From the NCBI GenBank assembly GCA_011051075.1, contig DREN01000097.1:1-13303 (forward strand): DNA of 13,303 nucleotides, written 5' to 3'. Position numbers and translations under genes: made by a program. Source of the DNA: Deltaproteobacteria bacterium (GTDB lineage Bacteria; Desulfobacterota; DSM-4660; Desulfatiglandales; Desulfatiglandaceae). Below the pieces are notes generated by a model. That model was not told where the DNA came from. It saw only the letters and a list, made by a program, of their open reading frames with translations, and did no database searches. Below, one piece after another: positions 1 through 6,377 of this stretch. Numbering within the stretch: position 1 is the first letter of the stretch; the number at the start of each line of letters is the position of its first letter.

Positions 1-243
1 CAGGTGGTGGCCCTTAAGACGGAGAAAGAATCCAAGTCCGGGGATGAAATTCCCTGGAAATATCGGGATCACGCCTGGTTTGTGGCGGTGGCGCCCGCTG
101 AGAGGCCGAGGATTGCAGTAGCGGTCTTGATCGAGCATGGCGGCCATGGTGGAAGCGCTGCCGCTCCAATCGCGAAGGAGTTGATAAAGGCCTATCTTGA
201 CCAGGAGAGGAAGGAAGAATCCCAGGGAGAGGTGCGGGGTTAA
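1..243 (+). CDS. mrdA: Penicillin-binding protein 2, C-terminal end (partial)
   Basis: This is the last 80 residues of a class B penicillin-binding protein, cut by the left edge of the window; the frame is open from base 1. PBP2 is the transpeptidase that crosslinks peptidoglycan during cell elongation. The visible start, QVVALK, is what normally follows the KTGTA active-site box of PBP2. The segments DHAWFVAVAP and IAVAVLIEHGGHGGSAAAPIAKELI are the typical end of the transpeptidase domain. The catalytic SxxK and SxN motifs lie outside the window. It ends 6 bp before rodA, the classic mrdA-mrdB pair, which supports the assignment over other class B PBPs. Confidence 0.9.
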   Translation, partial: QVVALKTEKESKSGDEIPWKYRDHAWFVAVAPAERPRIAVAVLIEHGGHGGSAAAPIAKELIKAYLDQERKEESQGEVRG

Positions 244-249
244 AAAGGT

Positions 250-1353
250 ATGCTTGACCGGAGACTGATACAGAATTTTGACTGGGTTCTGCTCCTCCTG
301 TTGCTGTTTCTGGCGGGAATCAGCATCCTGAATCTGTACAGCGCCACCTATCCTATCCGGGATATGGGAGGGGGTGAGATCTTTACCAAACAGATCTACT
401 GGTTCCTCATCGGATTTGCCGTATTCTTGCTCATGACCACCTTCAACTACTACGTGCTGGAGCGTCTGGCCTATCCCGTCTATTTTGTTGCCGTGGCCCT
501 CCTCATCCTGGTGCTGATTACGGGGAAGGTCATGTCAGGGTCCCAGCGATGGCTGAGCCTGGGACCGGTTTCCTTTCAGCCCTCTGAACTGGCAAAGATC
601 GCCATTGTGCTGGTCATGGCCAAGTTCTTCAGCGACAGGGGAGAAAACAGGGAGTTCAGGTTGAGGGACCTGTGGCAGCCCCTTATCCTTACCGCCGTGC
701 CCTGCTTTCTTATCCTGAAAGAGCCTGACCTGGGTACCGCCCTTTTCCTGGGAATGATATCTGCCTCCACGGTTCTCATGGCAAAGGTGTACTGGAAATC
801 GCTGATCATCCTGGTCTGCTCCACACTGTCTGTGGTCCCCCTGGTATGGTTCGGACTCAAGGAGTACCAGCAGAAACGGATCCTGTCGTTTCTCAGCCCC
901 GGCATGGATCCCCTGGGATCCGGATACCACGTCAGTCAGTCCAAAATAGCCATAGGCTCGGGTCAGTTCTGGGGCAAGGGGTTTCTGAAGGGGACCCAGA
1001 CCCGGCTCCACTTCCTGCCCGAGCAGCATACGGACTTTGCCTTTTCGGTCCTGGCCGAGGAGTGGGGCATGGTGGGATCGGTCCTGCTCCTCCTCATCTA
1101 CCTCTTCATCATCCTGTGGGGCCTCAACATTGCAAAAAGCTCCAAGGACAGGTTCGGCGCCATGGTGGCCGTGGGTATTGTAACCATTATCTTCTGGCAG
1201 GTTGTAATAAACGTGGGTATGGTCACGGGTCTCCTCCCGGTGGTGGGAATCCCCCTGGTCCTTTTCAGCTACGGTGGCTCATCCCTGATTTCAACCATGG
1301 CTGCCATGGGGATCCTCATGAATATAAGTATGAGGCGTTTTATGTTCCAGTAG
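250..1353 (+). CDS. rodA: RodA, SEDS peptidoglycan glycosyltransferase
   Basis: RodA polymerises lipid II into glycan strands in the elongasome and works with PBP2, whose gene lies 6 bp upstream. The 367-residue product is a polytopic inner-membrane protein with about ten hydrophobic segments, the first at roughly residues 12-32, and its length is normal for the family. The SEDS signature is clear: SQRWLSLGPVSFQPSELAKI around residues 97-116, FLPEQHTDFAFSVLAEEWG around 255-273, and GLLPVVGIPLVLFSYGGSS near the C-terminus. Asp262 in HTDFAF sits where the catalytic Asp of E. coli RodA is reported (from memory). The ATG at 250 follows an AAAAAGG stretch directly after the mrdA stop, suggesting translational coupling. 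FtsW is a less likely alternative given the PBP2 neighbour. Confidence 0.95.
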   Translation: MLDRRLIQNFDWVLLLLLLFLAGISILNLYSATYPIRDMGGGEIFTKQIYWFLIGFAVFLLMTTFNYYVLERLAYPVYFVAVALLILVLITGKVMSGSQRWLSLGPVSFQPSELAKIAIVLVMAKFFSDRGENREFRLRDLWQPLILTAVPCFLILKEPDLGTALFLGMISASTVLMAKVYWKSLIILVCSTLSVVPLVWFGLKEYQQKRILSFLSPGMDPLGSGYHVSQSKIAIGSGQFWGKGFLKGTQTRLHFLPEQHTDFAFSVLAEEWGMVGSVLLLLIYLFIILWGLNIAKSSKDRFGAMVAVGIVTIIFWQVVINVGMVTGLLPVVGIPLVLFSYGGSSLISTMAAMGILMNISMRRFMFQ

Positions 1354-1433
1354 CGCCGTGGAGCCGGAACAGGGAAGAAACGGCTTGCGGCATGGCTTCG
1401 TTAGAGATAGTGTCAGTTTAAGGAGGTGATGAT

Positions 1434-1871
1434 ATGCCTTTTGAGATTTCTGAGATCACGGTGCAGACCACCGGAGACACAGACGTTGTTGATCTGACAG
1501 GCCAGGTAATGGCCAGGGTGGAAAGGTCGAACCTGGAAAACGGGGCAGTCACCCTCTTTATTCCCGGTTCCACCGCGGCCCTCACCACCATCGAGTTTGA
1601 GAGTGGAGTCATAAACGATCTGAAAAAGGCCATAGAAAGAATGGCCCCGCAGGATATGTACTACGAACATAACGAGAGGTGGGGGGACGGGAACGGCTAC
1701 TCCCATGTACGCGCGGCCATTTTCGGCGCCTCCCTGCGTATACCCGTTATGGGGGGCAGGATGACCCTGGGCACATGGCAGCAGATCGTTCTCCTGGATT
1801 TTGACAACAGACCCCGTAAGAGGCGTGTGGTGGTACAGGTATGGGGGTCCGAGGCAGCAGGGACGGCCTGA
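1434..1871 (+). CDS. YjbQ/UPF0047 family protein (secondary thiamine-phosphate synthase-like)
   Basis: This 145-residue soluble protein covers the whole UPF0047/YjbQ domain. Family hallmarks are a GAVTLFIPGSTAALTTIEFE strand segment near residues 36-55, the NGYSHVRAAIFGAS motif near 86-99 (conserved His), and GRMTLGTWQQIVLLDFDNRPRKRRV near 107-131. Family members have weak thiamine-phosphate synthase activity and their main physiological role is unclear, so the enzyme name should be read cautiously. The ATG at 1434 has an excellent Shine-Dalgarno (AAGGAGG, 1420-1426) about 7 bases upstream. It sits 80 bp after rodA, and that gap shows no convincing terminator, so it may be cotranscribed with the cell-wall genes, although no functional link is known. 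It converges with the minus-strand Slp remnant; the 90 bp between them holds only a weak 5-bp hairpin without a T-run. Confidence 0.85.
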   Translation: MPFEISEITVQTTGDTDVVDLTGQVMARVERSNLENGAVTLFIPGSTAALTTIEFESGVINDLKKAIERMAPQDMYYEHNERWGDGNGYSHVRAAIFGASLRIPVMGGRMTLGTWQQIVLLDFDNRPRKRRVVVQVWGSEAAGTA

Positions 1872-1961
1872 TCAGAATCGGGCCCCGCTTACCCCCTATT
1901 CGTTCTCTCCAGTTTGAGCCGTACAGGGTTGTGCCTGTCTCCGCATTCCACTTCAATCACA

Positions 1962-2099
1962 TCACCCTGCCACCAGGGGAGGTTCCCGCCGAACTGAAGA
2001 GATGGTCTTGTTTACCGACTTGAGGACGTCCTCCGGGATTACACGGGTACACCCGGCAAAGACGCACACGGTCATGAAAAGGATCGCCGTCATCTTCAT
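1962..2099 (-). pseudogene. Truncated Slp-like lipoprotein remnant
   Basis: On the minus strand from ATG 2099-2097 a 45-codon frame begins with a lipoprotein signal (MKMTAILFMTVCVFAGC) followed by TRVIPEDVLKSVNKTIS. This matches the mature N-terminus of Slp-family lipoproteins and of the intact neighbour (CAKVISPETVKQVNKGIT). The similarity stops after KTIS. The frame then reads about ten unrelated residues to a stop, and the roughly 130-residue beta domain is absent. It lies 9 bp after the stop of the intact Slp gene, so it looks like a tandem copy that lost its body by deletion. The upstream Shine-Dalgarno is weak. Alternatively it is a short expressed lipopeptide; the abrupt loss of homology makes decay more likely. 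Confidence 0.55.
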
Positions 2100-2107
2100 G
2101 GGGAGAC

Positions 2108-2623
2108 CTAAAAACCAAACCCTATGCCTATGCCGAAACTCACCCTGGGCTGCGTATCCAGGGCCTTTTCCACCGGCCACAGGTAAAGCTCTATCCTGTC
2201 AATGACCGGATAGGCATATTCGATCTTGTCCAGGGTGCGTAGCAGATCTCCCGCCACCCTCCCCGCTACGGTAATCTCCCTCCCCTCGCGGTAGATGGCA
2301 GGATCAAGGAATCCCGGCGCAGAGATAATGAACCTCCCACCCGATTCATCATCCCCCATTGGCCGCATCTCCTCGTCCAGGGGACGTTGAAGCATGATTA
2401 TCAAGGTCTTGTCAGCGAGGTTTTCAGTCTTAATGATGCTTCCTCCCAAGAGAACGGTCTTGCCGGAAAAGGCTGCAGAGTTTTTCAACAGGCTGGCAAA
2501 TGTGATCCCTTTGTTCACCTGTTTTACCGTTTCAGGGGAAATCACCTTTGCGCACGCACCGAACCACAGCGCCCCTATCAGCAGGACCCACAGCAGTTGT
2601 CTCTCGTTGGCCTGATATTCCAT
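2108..2623 (-). CDS. Slp-family outer-membrane lipoprotein
   Basis: This is a 171-residue lipoprotein of the Slp (starvation-inducible outer-membrane lipoprotein) type, function not established. The N-terminus has a hydrophobic segment (LLWVLLIGALWFGAC) with the lipobox Cys at about residue 24, followed by KVISPETVKQVNKGITFASLLKN and SGKTVLLGGSIIKTEN, the standard Slp opening with the GGxI strand. Further in are TLIIMLQRPLDEEMRP and EITVAGRVAG, both typical of the family. The frame is open 21 codons further upstream, but I chose the ATG at 2623-2621 because AGGGAG lies 8-9 bases before it and the signal sequence starts shortly after. It follows the transglutaminase-like gene by 62 bp on the same strand, so the two may be cotranscribed. 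Confidence 0.75.
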   Translation of the reverse strand: MEYQANERQLLWVLLIGALWFGACAKVISPETVKQVNKGITFASLLKNSAAFSGKTVLLGGSIIKTENLADKTLIIMLQRPLDEEMRPMGDDESGGRFIISAPGFLDPAIYREGREITVAGRVAGDLLRTLDKIEYAYPVIDRIELYLWPVEKALDTQPRVSFGIGIGFGF

Positions 2624-2685
2624 TGGCCCGTCTCCCTTTCTGTCAGATCCTTCAACTGCTCCCCGATGCTCGGGGACGGGGAGCA

Positions 2686-3378
2686 TTACAGGACCTCTTC
2701 ACGGTAAAAATCACGCGAGGAATCCCATCCGGATTTTTCACACCTCTCTATCCATGCCTTGACCCTGTCCCTGCCGTAGGCCTCCTCCCATGCCCTCAGG
2801 ATCTTTTCCACCGGAATATCCTGATAGACCCCGTGGTATTCAACGTACTCCATGAACTCCTTTTTTTCCAGGTTGTACAGGTGGAACAGGGAGTCTTCCC
2901 GGCCGTTAAACTCCAGGGGGGCCACGCGATGTCTCTCGCACAGCTCCCTGTTGAAGGCCGGGGTGGCCTTGACCCACTTCCCCTCCAAGTAGAACTCTAC
3001 AAAGCCGTGATACACGAAGAGGTCCGAGCCGAGAAACTCCATGAGCTGTTTTGTGGCCAGATGGTTTCTAACGTCGGCAAAGCCCACCCGTGAGGGGATA
3101 TGACAGGCCCTTCCAAGGGCGCAGAGGAGAGAGACCTTGCTGACACAGTAGCCGCGGCCGATCTTCAGGATATGGCTTGCCCGGTAATGCTCGGGCAGAT
3201 AGAAGGGGCAGTAGGGATCGTACCAGATACTGTCTCGAACCGCGTAGTAGATCTTGACCGCGCGCCCCACACTGTCTCCTGCCCCGTCCGTGACCCGGAC
3301 AGCGTAATCGATTATGGATGGATGGTCGCTGTCAATAACAGGGGTAGGATCCAGGTATCCAGGGTCAATCTTGCTCAT
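2686..3378 (-). CDS. Transglutaminase-like domain protein
   Basis: This 230-residue cytoplasmic protein has a transglutaminase-like (papain-fold) core. The putative nucleophile is Cys78 in IGRGYCVSKVSLLCALGRACHIPSRVGFADV, and the putative His124 lies in YHGFVEFYLEGKWVKATPAFN. The third catalytic position, normally Asp about 15 residues after the His, reads Thr139 here. From memory, WVKATPAFN recurs in a bacterial subfamily, so this may be a family trait rather than a mutation. Substrate and role are unknown; no signal peptide is visible. The frame is open to a GTG at 3477, but the ATG at 3378-3376 is preferred: GGAG sits about 8 bases upstream and the extra 33 residues are low-complexity (Pro/Gly-rich) and unlike the rest. 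First gene of a short minus-strand unit with the Slp lipoprotein. Confidence 0.75.
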   Translation of the reverse strand: MSKIDPGYLDPTPVIDSDHPSIIDYAVRVTDGAGDSVGRAVKIYYAVRDSIWYDPYCPFYLPEHYRASHILKIGRGYCVSKVSLLCALGRACHIPSRVGFADVRNHLATKQLMEFLGSDLFVYHGFVEFYLEGKWVKATPAFNRELCERHRVAPLEFNGREDSLFHLYNLEKKEFMEYVEYHGVYQDIPVEKILRAWEEAYGRDRVKAWIERCEKSGWDSSRDFYREEVL

Positions 3379-3400
3379 GGGCTCTGCTCCATATGCCGCT

Positions 3401-3454
3401 GGGCCGGGGTGGGAACGGCCCTGCCCGGGGACAGTCCCATCCGGCCTTGTTTTT
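3401..3454 (+). terminator. Rho-independent-like terminator, plus orientation
   Basis: GGCCGG (3402-3407) and TGGGA (3410-3414) pair with TCCCA (3435-3439) and CCGGCC (3441-3446), giving an 11-bp GC-rich stem with small bulges, followed directly by TTGTTTTT (3447-3454). The T-run is on the plus strand only. The left side has no T-run for the minus strand, so it is not a terminator for the transglutaminase gene. No plus-strand gene ends just upstream. It would stop antisense transcription coming through the minus-strand genes and insulate the promoter at 3471. Confidence 0.5.
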
Positions 3455-3470
3455 GTGTGGCAGTTTTTCC

Positions 3471-3499
3471 TTGACACATAGTTACTTTGTAGCTAAAAT
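3471..3499 (+). promoter_or_regulatory. Near-consensus sigma-70 promoter
   Basis: TTGACA at 3471-3476 is a perfect -35 box, followed after exactly 17 nt by TAAAAT at 3494-3499 (one mismatch to TATAAT). A start near 3506 would give a leader of about 85 nt before the DUF2080-like gene at 3590, and the transcript could continue through the GNAT gene into the bam cluster, since no terminator with a T-run is seen before 4357. The AT-rich leader contains partial dyads (ATATCAACT near 3519 and AGATAGTTG near 3556) that could be a regulator site, but these are weak. Confidence 0.6.
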
Positions 3500-3589
3500 G
3501 TAGTCACATTTATCCTGATATCAACTGTAAGGATTTCTAAAAGGGTATTCATATCAGATAGTTGTTGTAAATTTTGGGCCCATTGGAAT

Positions 3590-3799
3590 ATGAAGATAAG
3601 TTTAACAGATATGCCCGAAGAAAAGAAACAAAAAGTTGGAAAAGAAGGTACGCCAGCAGAGGCCGGGGGCAAGGTGAAGTTGGAGGTGTACGGAGAAGAG
3701 ATGGTTGAGAAAATCGTCAAGCTGAGCGGGAACAGCGGGAGGGTGTATCTTCCCCCGGACTGGGTGGGATGCAGGGTGAAAATCATAAGGATCGATTAG
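3590..3799 (+). CDS. Small DUF2080/AbrB-like protein
   Basis: This 69-residue protein has a charged N-terminal tail (residues 1-28) and a C-terminal part, KVKLEVYGEEMVEKIVKLSG followed by NSGRVYLPPDWVGCRVKIIRID. That resembles the DUF2080 'transposon-encoded protein' family, whose GNSGRVYLPxxWxGxxVK core looks like a SpoVT/AbrB-type swapped-hairpin DNA-binding fold. No transposase is present here. The start is uncertain: ATG 3590 and ATG 3611 both lack a good Shine-Dalgarno, and the conserved part would be unaffected. It is the first gene behind the promoter at 3471 and ends 13 bp before the GNAT gene. A DNA-binding regulator or antitoxin-like role is inference only. Confidence 0.6.
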   Translation: MKISLTDMPEEKKQKVGKEGTPAEAGGKVKLEVYGEEMVEKIVKLSGNSGRVYLPPDWVGCRVKIIRID

Positions 3800-3812
3800 C
3801 TGAAATTGCCCC

Positions 3813-4262
3813 ATGGATGAACTGAACAATATAAAGATAAGAAAAATAAGGGCTGAAGACGCCTCTCACATAGGAAGTATCCTGTCGGCCATTACCAAAT
3901 CCACCACGAACATCGATTTCAGACAGGTCATTAAAGACCAGGTCCGGAAAGATGAAGACGTGAGCTTTGTCGCCGAAGTCAACGGCAAAGTCGTTGGTTT
4001 CATGATCAGCTACATCGTGTGCGGGGGCTTCGGCCTTGAAAAGGGGGCCTGGATTGCCACTCTGGGTGTTGATCCCAAGTTCATGGGCCGTGGGATCGGT
4101 AAGAGGCTGGCAGAGGAGATACTCCTGGTATACAGGGAAAAGGGGATCAACGATATTTATACCTCTGTGCGCTGGGATTCCGTTGACCTCCTCTCCTTTT
4201 TTAAGACACTGGGTTTTGACCGGAGCAATTTTATTAACCTCAGAAAGGGCCTGGGCTCTTGA
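3813..4262 (+). CDS. GNAT-family N-acetyltransferase
   Basis: This 149-residue protein has the GNAT fold. It has IRKIRAEDASHIGSIL near the N-terminus, a beta4 strand (VSFVAEVNGKVVGFMISYIV, about residues 50-70), and the acetyl-CoA pyrophosphate-binding motif A, ATLGVDPKFMGRGIGKRLAEE, around residues 81-101. A C-terminal DLLSFFKTLGFDRSNFINLRK matches the family's LYxKxGF region. Such enzymes transfer an acyl group from acyl-CoA to an amine, often a lysine or N-terminus; the substrate is not predictable here. It lies 13 bp after the DUF2080-like gene with no clear Shine-Dalgarno, suggesting coupled translation, and 94 bp before bamB in the same direction. A link to regulation of benzoyl-CoA metabolism by protein acylation is speculation based on position. 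Confidence 0.8.
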   Translation: MDELNNIKIRKIRAEDASHIGSILSAITKSTTNIDFRQVIKDQVRKDEDVSFVAEVNGKVVGFMISYIVCGGFGLEKGAWIATLGVDPKFMGRGIGKRLAEEILLVYREKGINDIYTSVRWDSVDLLSFFKTLGFDRSNFINLRKGLGS

Positions 4263-4270
4263 CTGCCCGT

Positions 4271-4313
4271 CCGGCCAGGCCGGTACGGGGATGGGCAACT
4301 GCCCTGAAGGCAG
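4271..4313 (+). repeat. GC-rich palindrome and hairpin ahead of bamB
   Basis: Just after the GNAT stop codon there is a perfect 13-bp palindrome, CCGGCC-A-GGCCGG (4271-4283). A second hairpin follows, CTGCC (4299-4303) and GGCAG (4309-4313) with a 5-nt loop. Neither is followed by a T-run, so they do not look like intrinsic terminators. They could be an operator or an mRNA processing or stability site in the bamB leader; the sequence alone does not decide. Confidence 0.35.
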
Positions 4314-4356
4314 CTAAGGCGGCCTTTCTGCAGGTTGAGTTTAAGGGGGTAAAAAA

Positions 4357-6360
4357 GTGAGGTACGCAGAGACAGGGTTTAATTTGGAAGTTGATCTGAC
4401 CCGGGGAAACATCGAAAGGGTCGAGACTGATCCACGAGACACGGAACTTTATCTGGGGGGTCTGGGGACCAACGCCAAGCTGCTGTGGGACAGGGTCCCC
4501 CCTGAGGTTGAAGCCTTTTCCCCTGATAACCTACTCATATTTGCCGCGGGTCTTTTATGCGGAACTCCTGCCACTGGCTGTAACCGTACCATTGTTTCCA
4601 CCATTTCTCCACAGACCAAGTTGATGGCCTTTTCCATGATGGGAGGGTTCTGGGCACCGGAGTTGAAGTACGCAGGCTACGACAAGGTGGTTTTACGCGG
4701 CAAGTCTCCCGATCTGGTCTATCTCTGGATAAACAACGATAAGGTGGAGATACGCGACGCCTCCCACCTCCGGGGTAAGGGTGCCAATGAAACAGCGGTC
4801 CTTATCAGGGAGGAACTGAACGAGCCCAAGGCCCAGGTGGCCTCTATAGGGCTTGCCGGTGAAAACAGGGTCTTTTTTGCCTCCATCGAGCAGGGCAGGT
4901 CCAGCGCCAGCCGACAGGGACTTGGCGCCGTTATGGGGGACAAGAATCTGAAGGCGATCGTTGTCCGCGGAACGCGTGACATCAACGTTGCGCGGCCCGA
5001 GGAATATATGGAACTCTGCAACGAGGTACTGGAATACATAAAATTTCGCAACGAAAACCCGATTCCGGGAGTGATGCCAATACTGACCGGATTAGGTTCG
5101 CCCCAGGAGATGCAGGTCCATGACGAGAAGTGGCACACGGAGAACTTCATGTGGGGAAACTCCCGTGTGCGCAGAAAAGGCTTCTGGACCGACGAAATCG
5201 AAAGGGCGTGGACCGAAACCATGGAGAGCATGCGGACGCGGCTTATCAGCTGCTACAACTGCCCGATGAAATGCGGAGCAACCATTTCTCCCCCGGGATC
5301 TCCCACATACATGATGAAATGCTTCTCAAAGCTCACCTACACCATGGCGGCCATGTCAGACCTGGATTTCGGTCTGAAGATAGCCCAGCGGGCTACCGAG
5401 TACGGCCTGGACGGGTTTTCAACCCCTCAGGTCATGGCCTTCGCCCTTGAGCTTTATGAGGATGGAATCCTGACCGACGATGATATGACTGGGATCCCCT
5501 CCGGCAACGATGAGAGGTTCTTCTGGCTCCTGGACAGGATCGTGCGGCGGGAAGGGATAGGCGATGTGCTGGCCGACGGCACCTACTGGGCGGCCCGGAA
5601 GATCGGCAAGGGGGCCGAGGCCTATGCCCACAACACCATCAAGAAACACGAGCAGTTGCCCCTCAAACTCTCCATGCTGAACCCCATCTATTTCCTTATG
5701 TACTCAACCGGGGAAAAGATAAACATAACCCAGATCGAAGGGCAGTTCCCCCAGGCCCCGTGGCCCACAAGAGAGGAAAGAGAGGAGTTTGTAAAAGATT
5801 GGATCCAGGTTCCCGATGAAAGGTTCAAGCAGTATCTGCTTGACTGGGAACTGCGTGGGGAAAACTCGATCCCCTACTACCCGACCGTTGAAATGTGCTG
5901 TGATATTGTTGACTGGCAAGAGAGGATGCACTACATCGATGATGCCCTTGGGATGTGCGCCGGACTTTCGTCGTTTCCCCTGAAGCCCCCCTATCATATT
6001 CACAACTATCCGAAGTTTATCTCTGCGGGGGCCGGTATAGAGATGGATGAGGAAAAACTGACCCAGGCAACCAGGAGGTACCGGACCCTGGTCAGGGCCA
6101 ACAACATAAGAAGGGGTATGAGGAGAGCTGATGAAAAGCCTCCGGAGAACCATTGGAAGAAGAGATTCCCCGAACTTGAAAAGGAACTTTTGGACACCTA
6201 TTACAAATTTAAAGGGTGGAATAACGATGGTATTCCCACAAAAGAGACCCTGCACGAACTGGACCTGGACTACGTTGCAGAGGAGTTCGTGAAGAGGGGA
6301 ATCCTCACAGAGGCCGACGAGTCCCCCAAAGAGGACCCAGGGCAGAATGAAAGCAAATAG
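4357..6360 (+). CDS. bamB: Class II benzoyl-CoA reductase, tungsten active-site subunit BamB
   Basis: BamB is an aldehyde:ferredoxin-oxidoreductase (AOR) family W-bis-pterin protein that reduces benzoyl-CoA to cyclohexa-1,5-diene-1-carboxyl-CoA without ATP. The 667-residue product has the AOR N-domain (YLGGLGTNAKLLW; GGFWAPELKYAGYDKVVLRGKS; GAVMGDKNLKAIVVRG) and 4Fe-4S cysteines Cys299-x2-Cys302-x3-Cys306. Glu251, His255, His260 and Cys322 fall at exactly the numbers I recall for the G. metallireducens BamB active site (Cys322 as W ligand), which favours a true dearomatising reductase over a generic AOR paralogue. A C-terminal tail of about 15 residues is acidic and low-complexity. The GTG start at 4357 is supported by AAGGGGG at 4343-4349. 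First gene of the bam run; bamC follows after 17 bp. Such genomes often hold several BamB paralogues, so substrate remains inferred. Confidence 0.9.
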   Translation: MRYAETGFNLEVDLTRGNIERVETDPRDTELYLGGLGTNAKLLWDRVPPEVEAFSPDNLLIFAAGLLCGTPATGCNRTIVSTISPQTKLMAFSMMGGFWAPELKYAGYDKVVLRGKSPDLVYLWINNDKVEIRDASHLRGKGANETAVLIREELNEPKAQVASIGLAGENRVFFASIEQGRSSASRQGLGAVMGDKNLKAIVVRGTRDINVARPEEYMELCNEVLEYIKFRNENPIPGVMPILTGLGSPQEMQVHDEKWHTENFMWGNSRVRRKGFWTDEIERAWTETMESMRTRLISCYNCPMKCGATISPPGSPTYMMKCFSKLTYTMAAMSDLDFGLKIAQRATEYGLDGFSTPQVMAFALELYEDGILTDDDMTGIPSGNDERFFWLLDRIVRREGIGDVLADGTYWAARKIGKGAEAYAHNTIKKHEQLPLKLSMLNPIYFLMYSTGEKINITQIEGQFPQAPWPTREEREEFVKDWIQVPDERFKQYLLDWELRGENSIPYYPTVEMCCDIVDWQERMHYIDDALGMCAGLSSFPLKPPYHIHNYPKFISAGAGIEMDEEKLTQATRRYRTLVRANNIRRGMRRADEKPPENHWKKRFPELEKELLDTYYKFKGWNNDGIPTKETLHELDLDYVAEEFVKRGILTEADESPKEDPGQNESK

Positions 6361-6377
6361 AGCGGAGGGCGTGAACC

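Noticed and set aside
846..1421. 191-codon frame overlapping rodA on the same strand
   Set aside because: Arg/Gly/Pro-rich shadow of the rodA frame; rodA is a full-length SEDS protein across this stretch.
1841..2023. Plus-strand 60-codon frame after yjbQ
   Set aside because: It overlaps the yjbQ end and the antisense Slp remnant, has no family resemblance and no clear ribosome site.
2548..3093. Long plus-strand frame antisense to the transglutaminase-like gene
   Set aside because: Translation shows no domain and is the reverse complement of a clearly coding frame; other long frames opposite bamB-bamE were dismissed for the same reason.
3458..3475. Possible sigma-54 promoter (TGGCAG...TTGA)
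   Set aside because: The GG and the downstream element are not at the required GG-N10-GC spacing and no GC is present; the sigma-70 boxes fit far better.
3379..3477. N-terminal extension of the transglutaminase-like gene to GTG 3477
   Set aside because: The extra 33 residues are Pro/Gly-rich, overlap the terminator-like stem and promoter on the other strand, and lack a Shine-Dalgarno; ATG 3378 has GGAG upstream.
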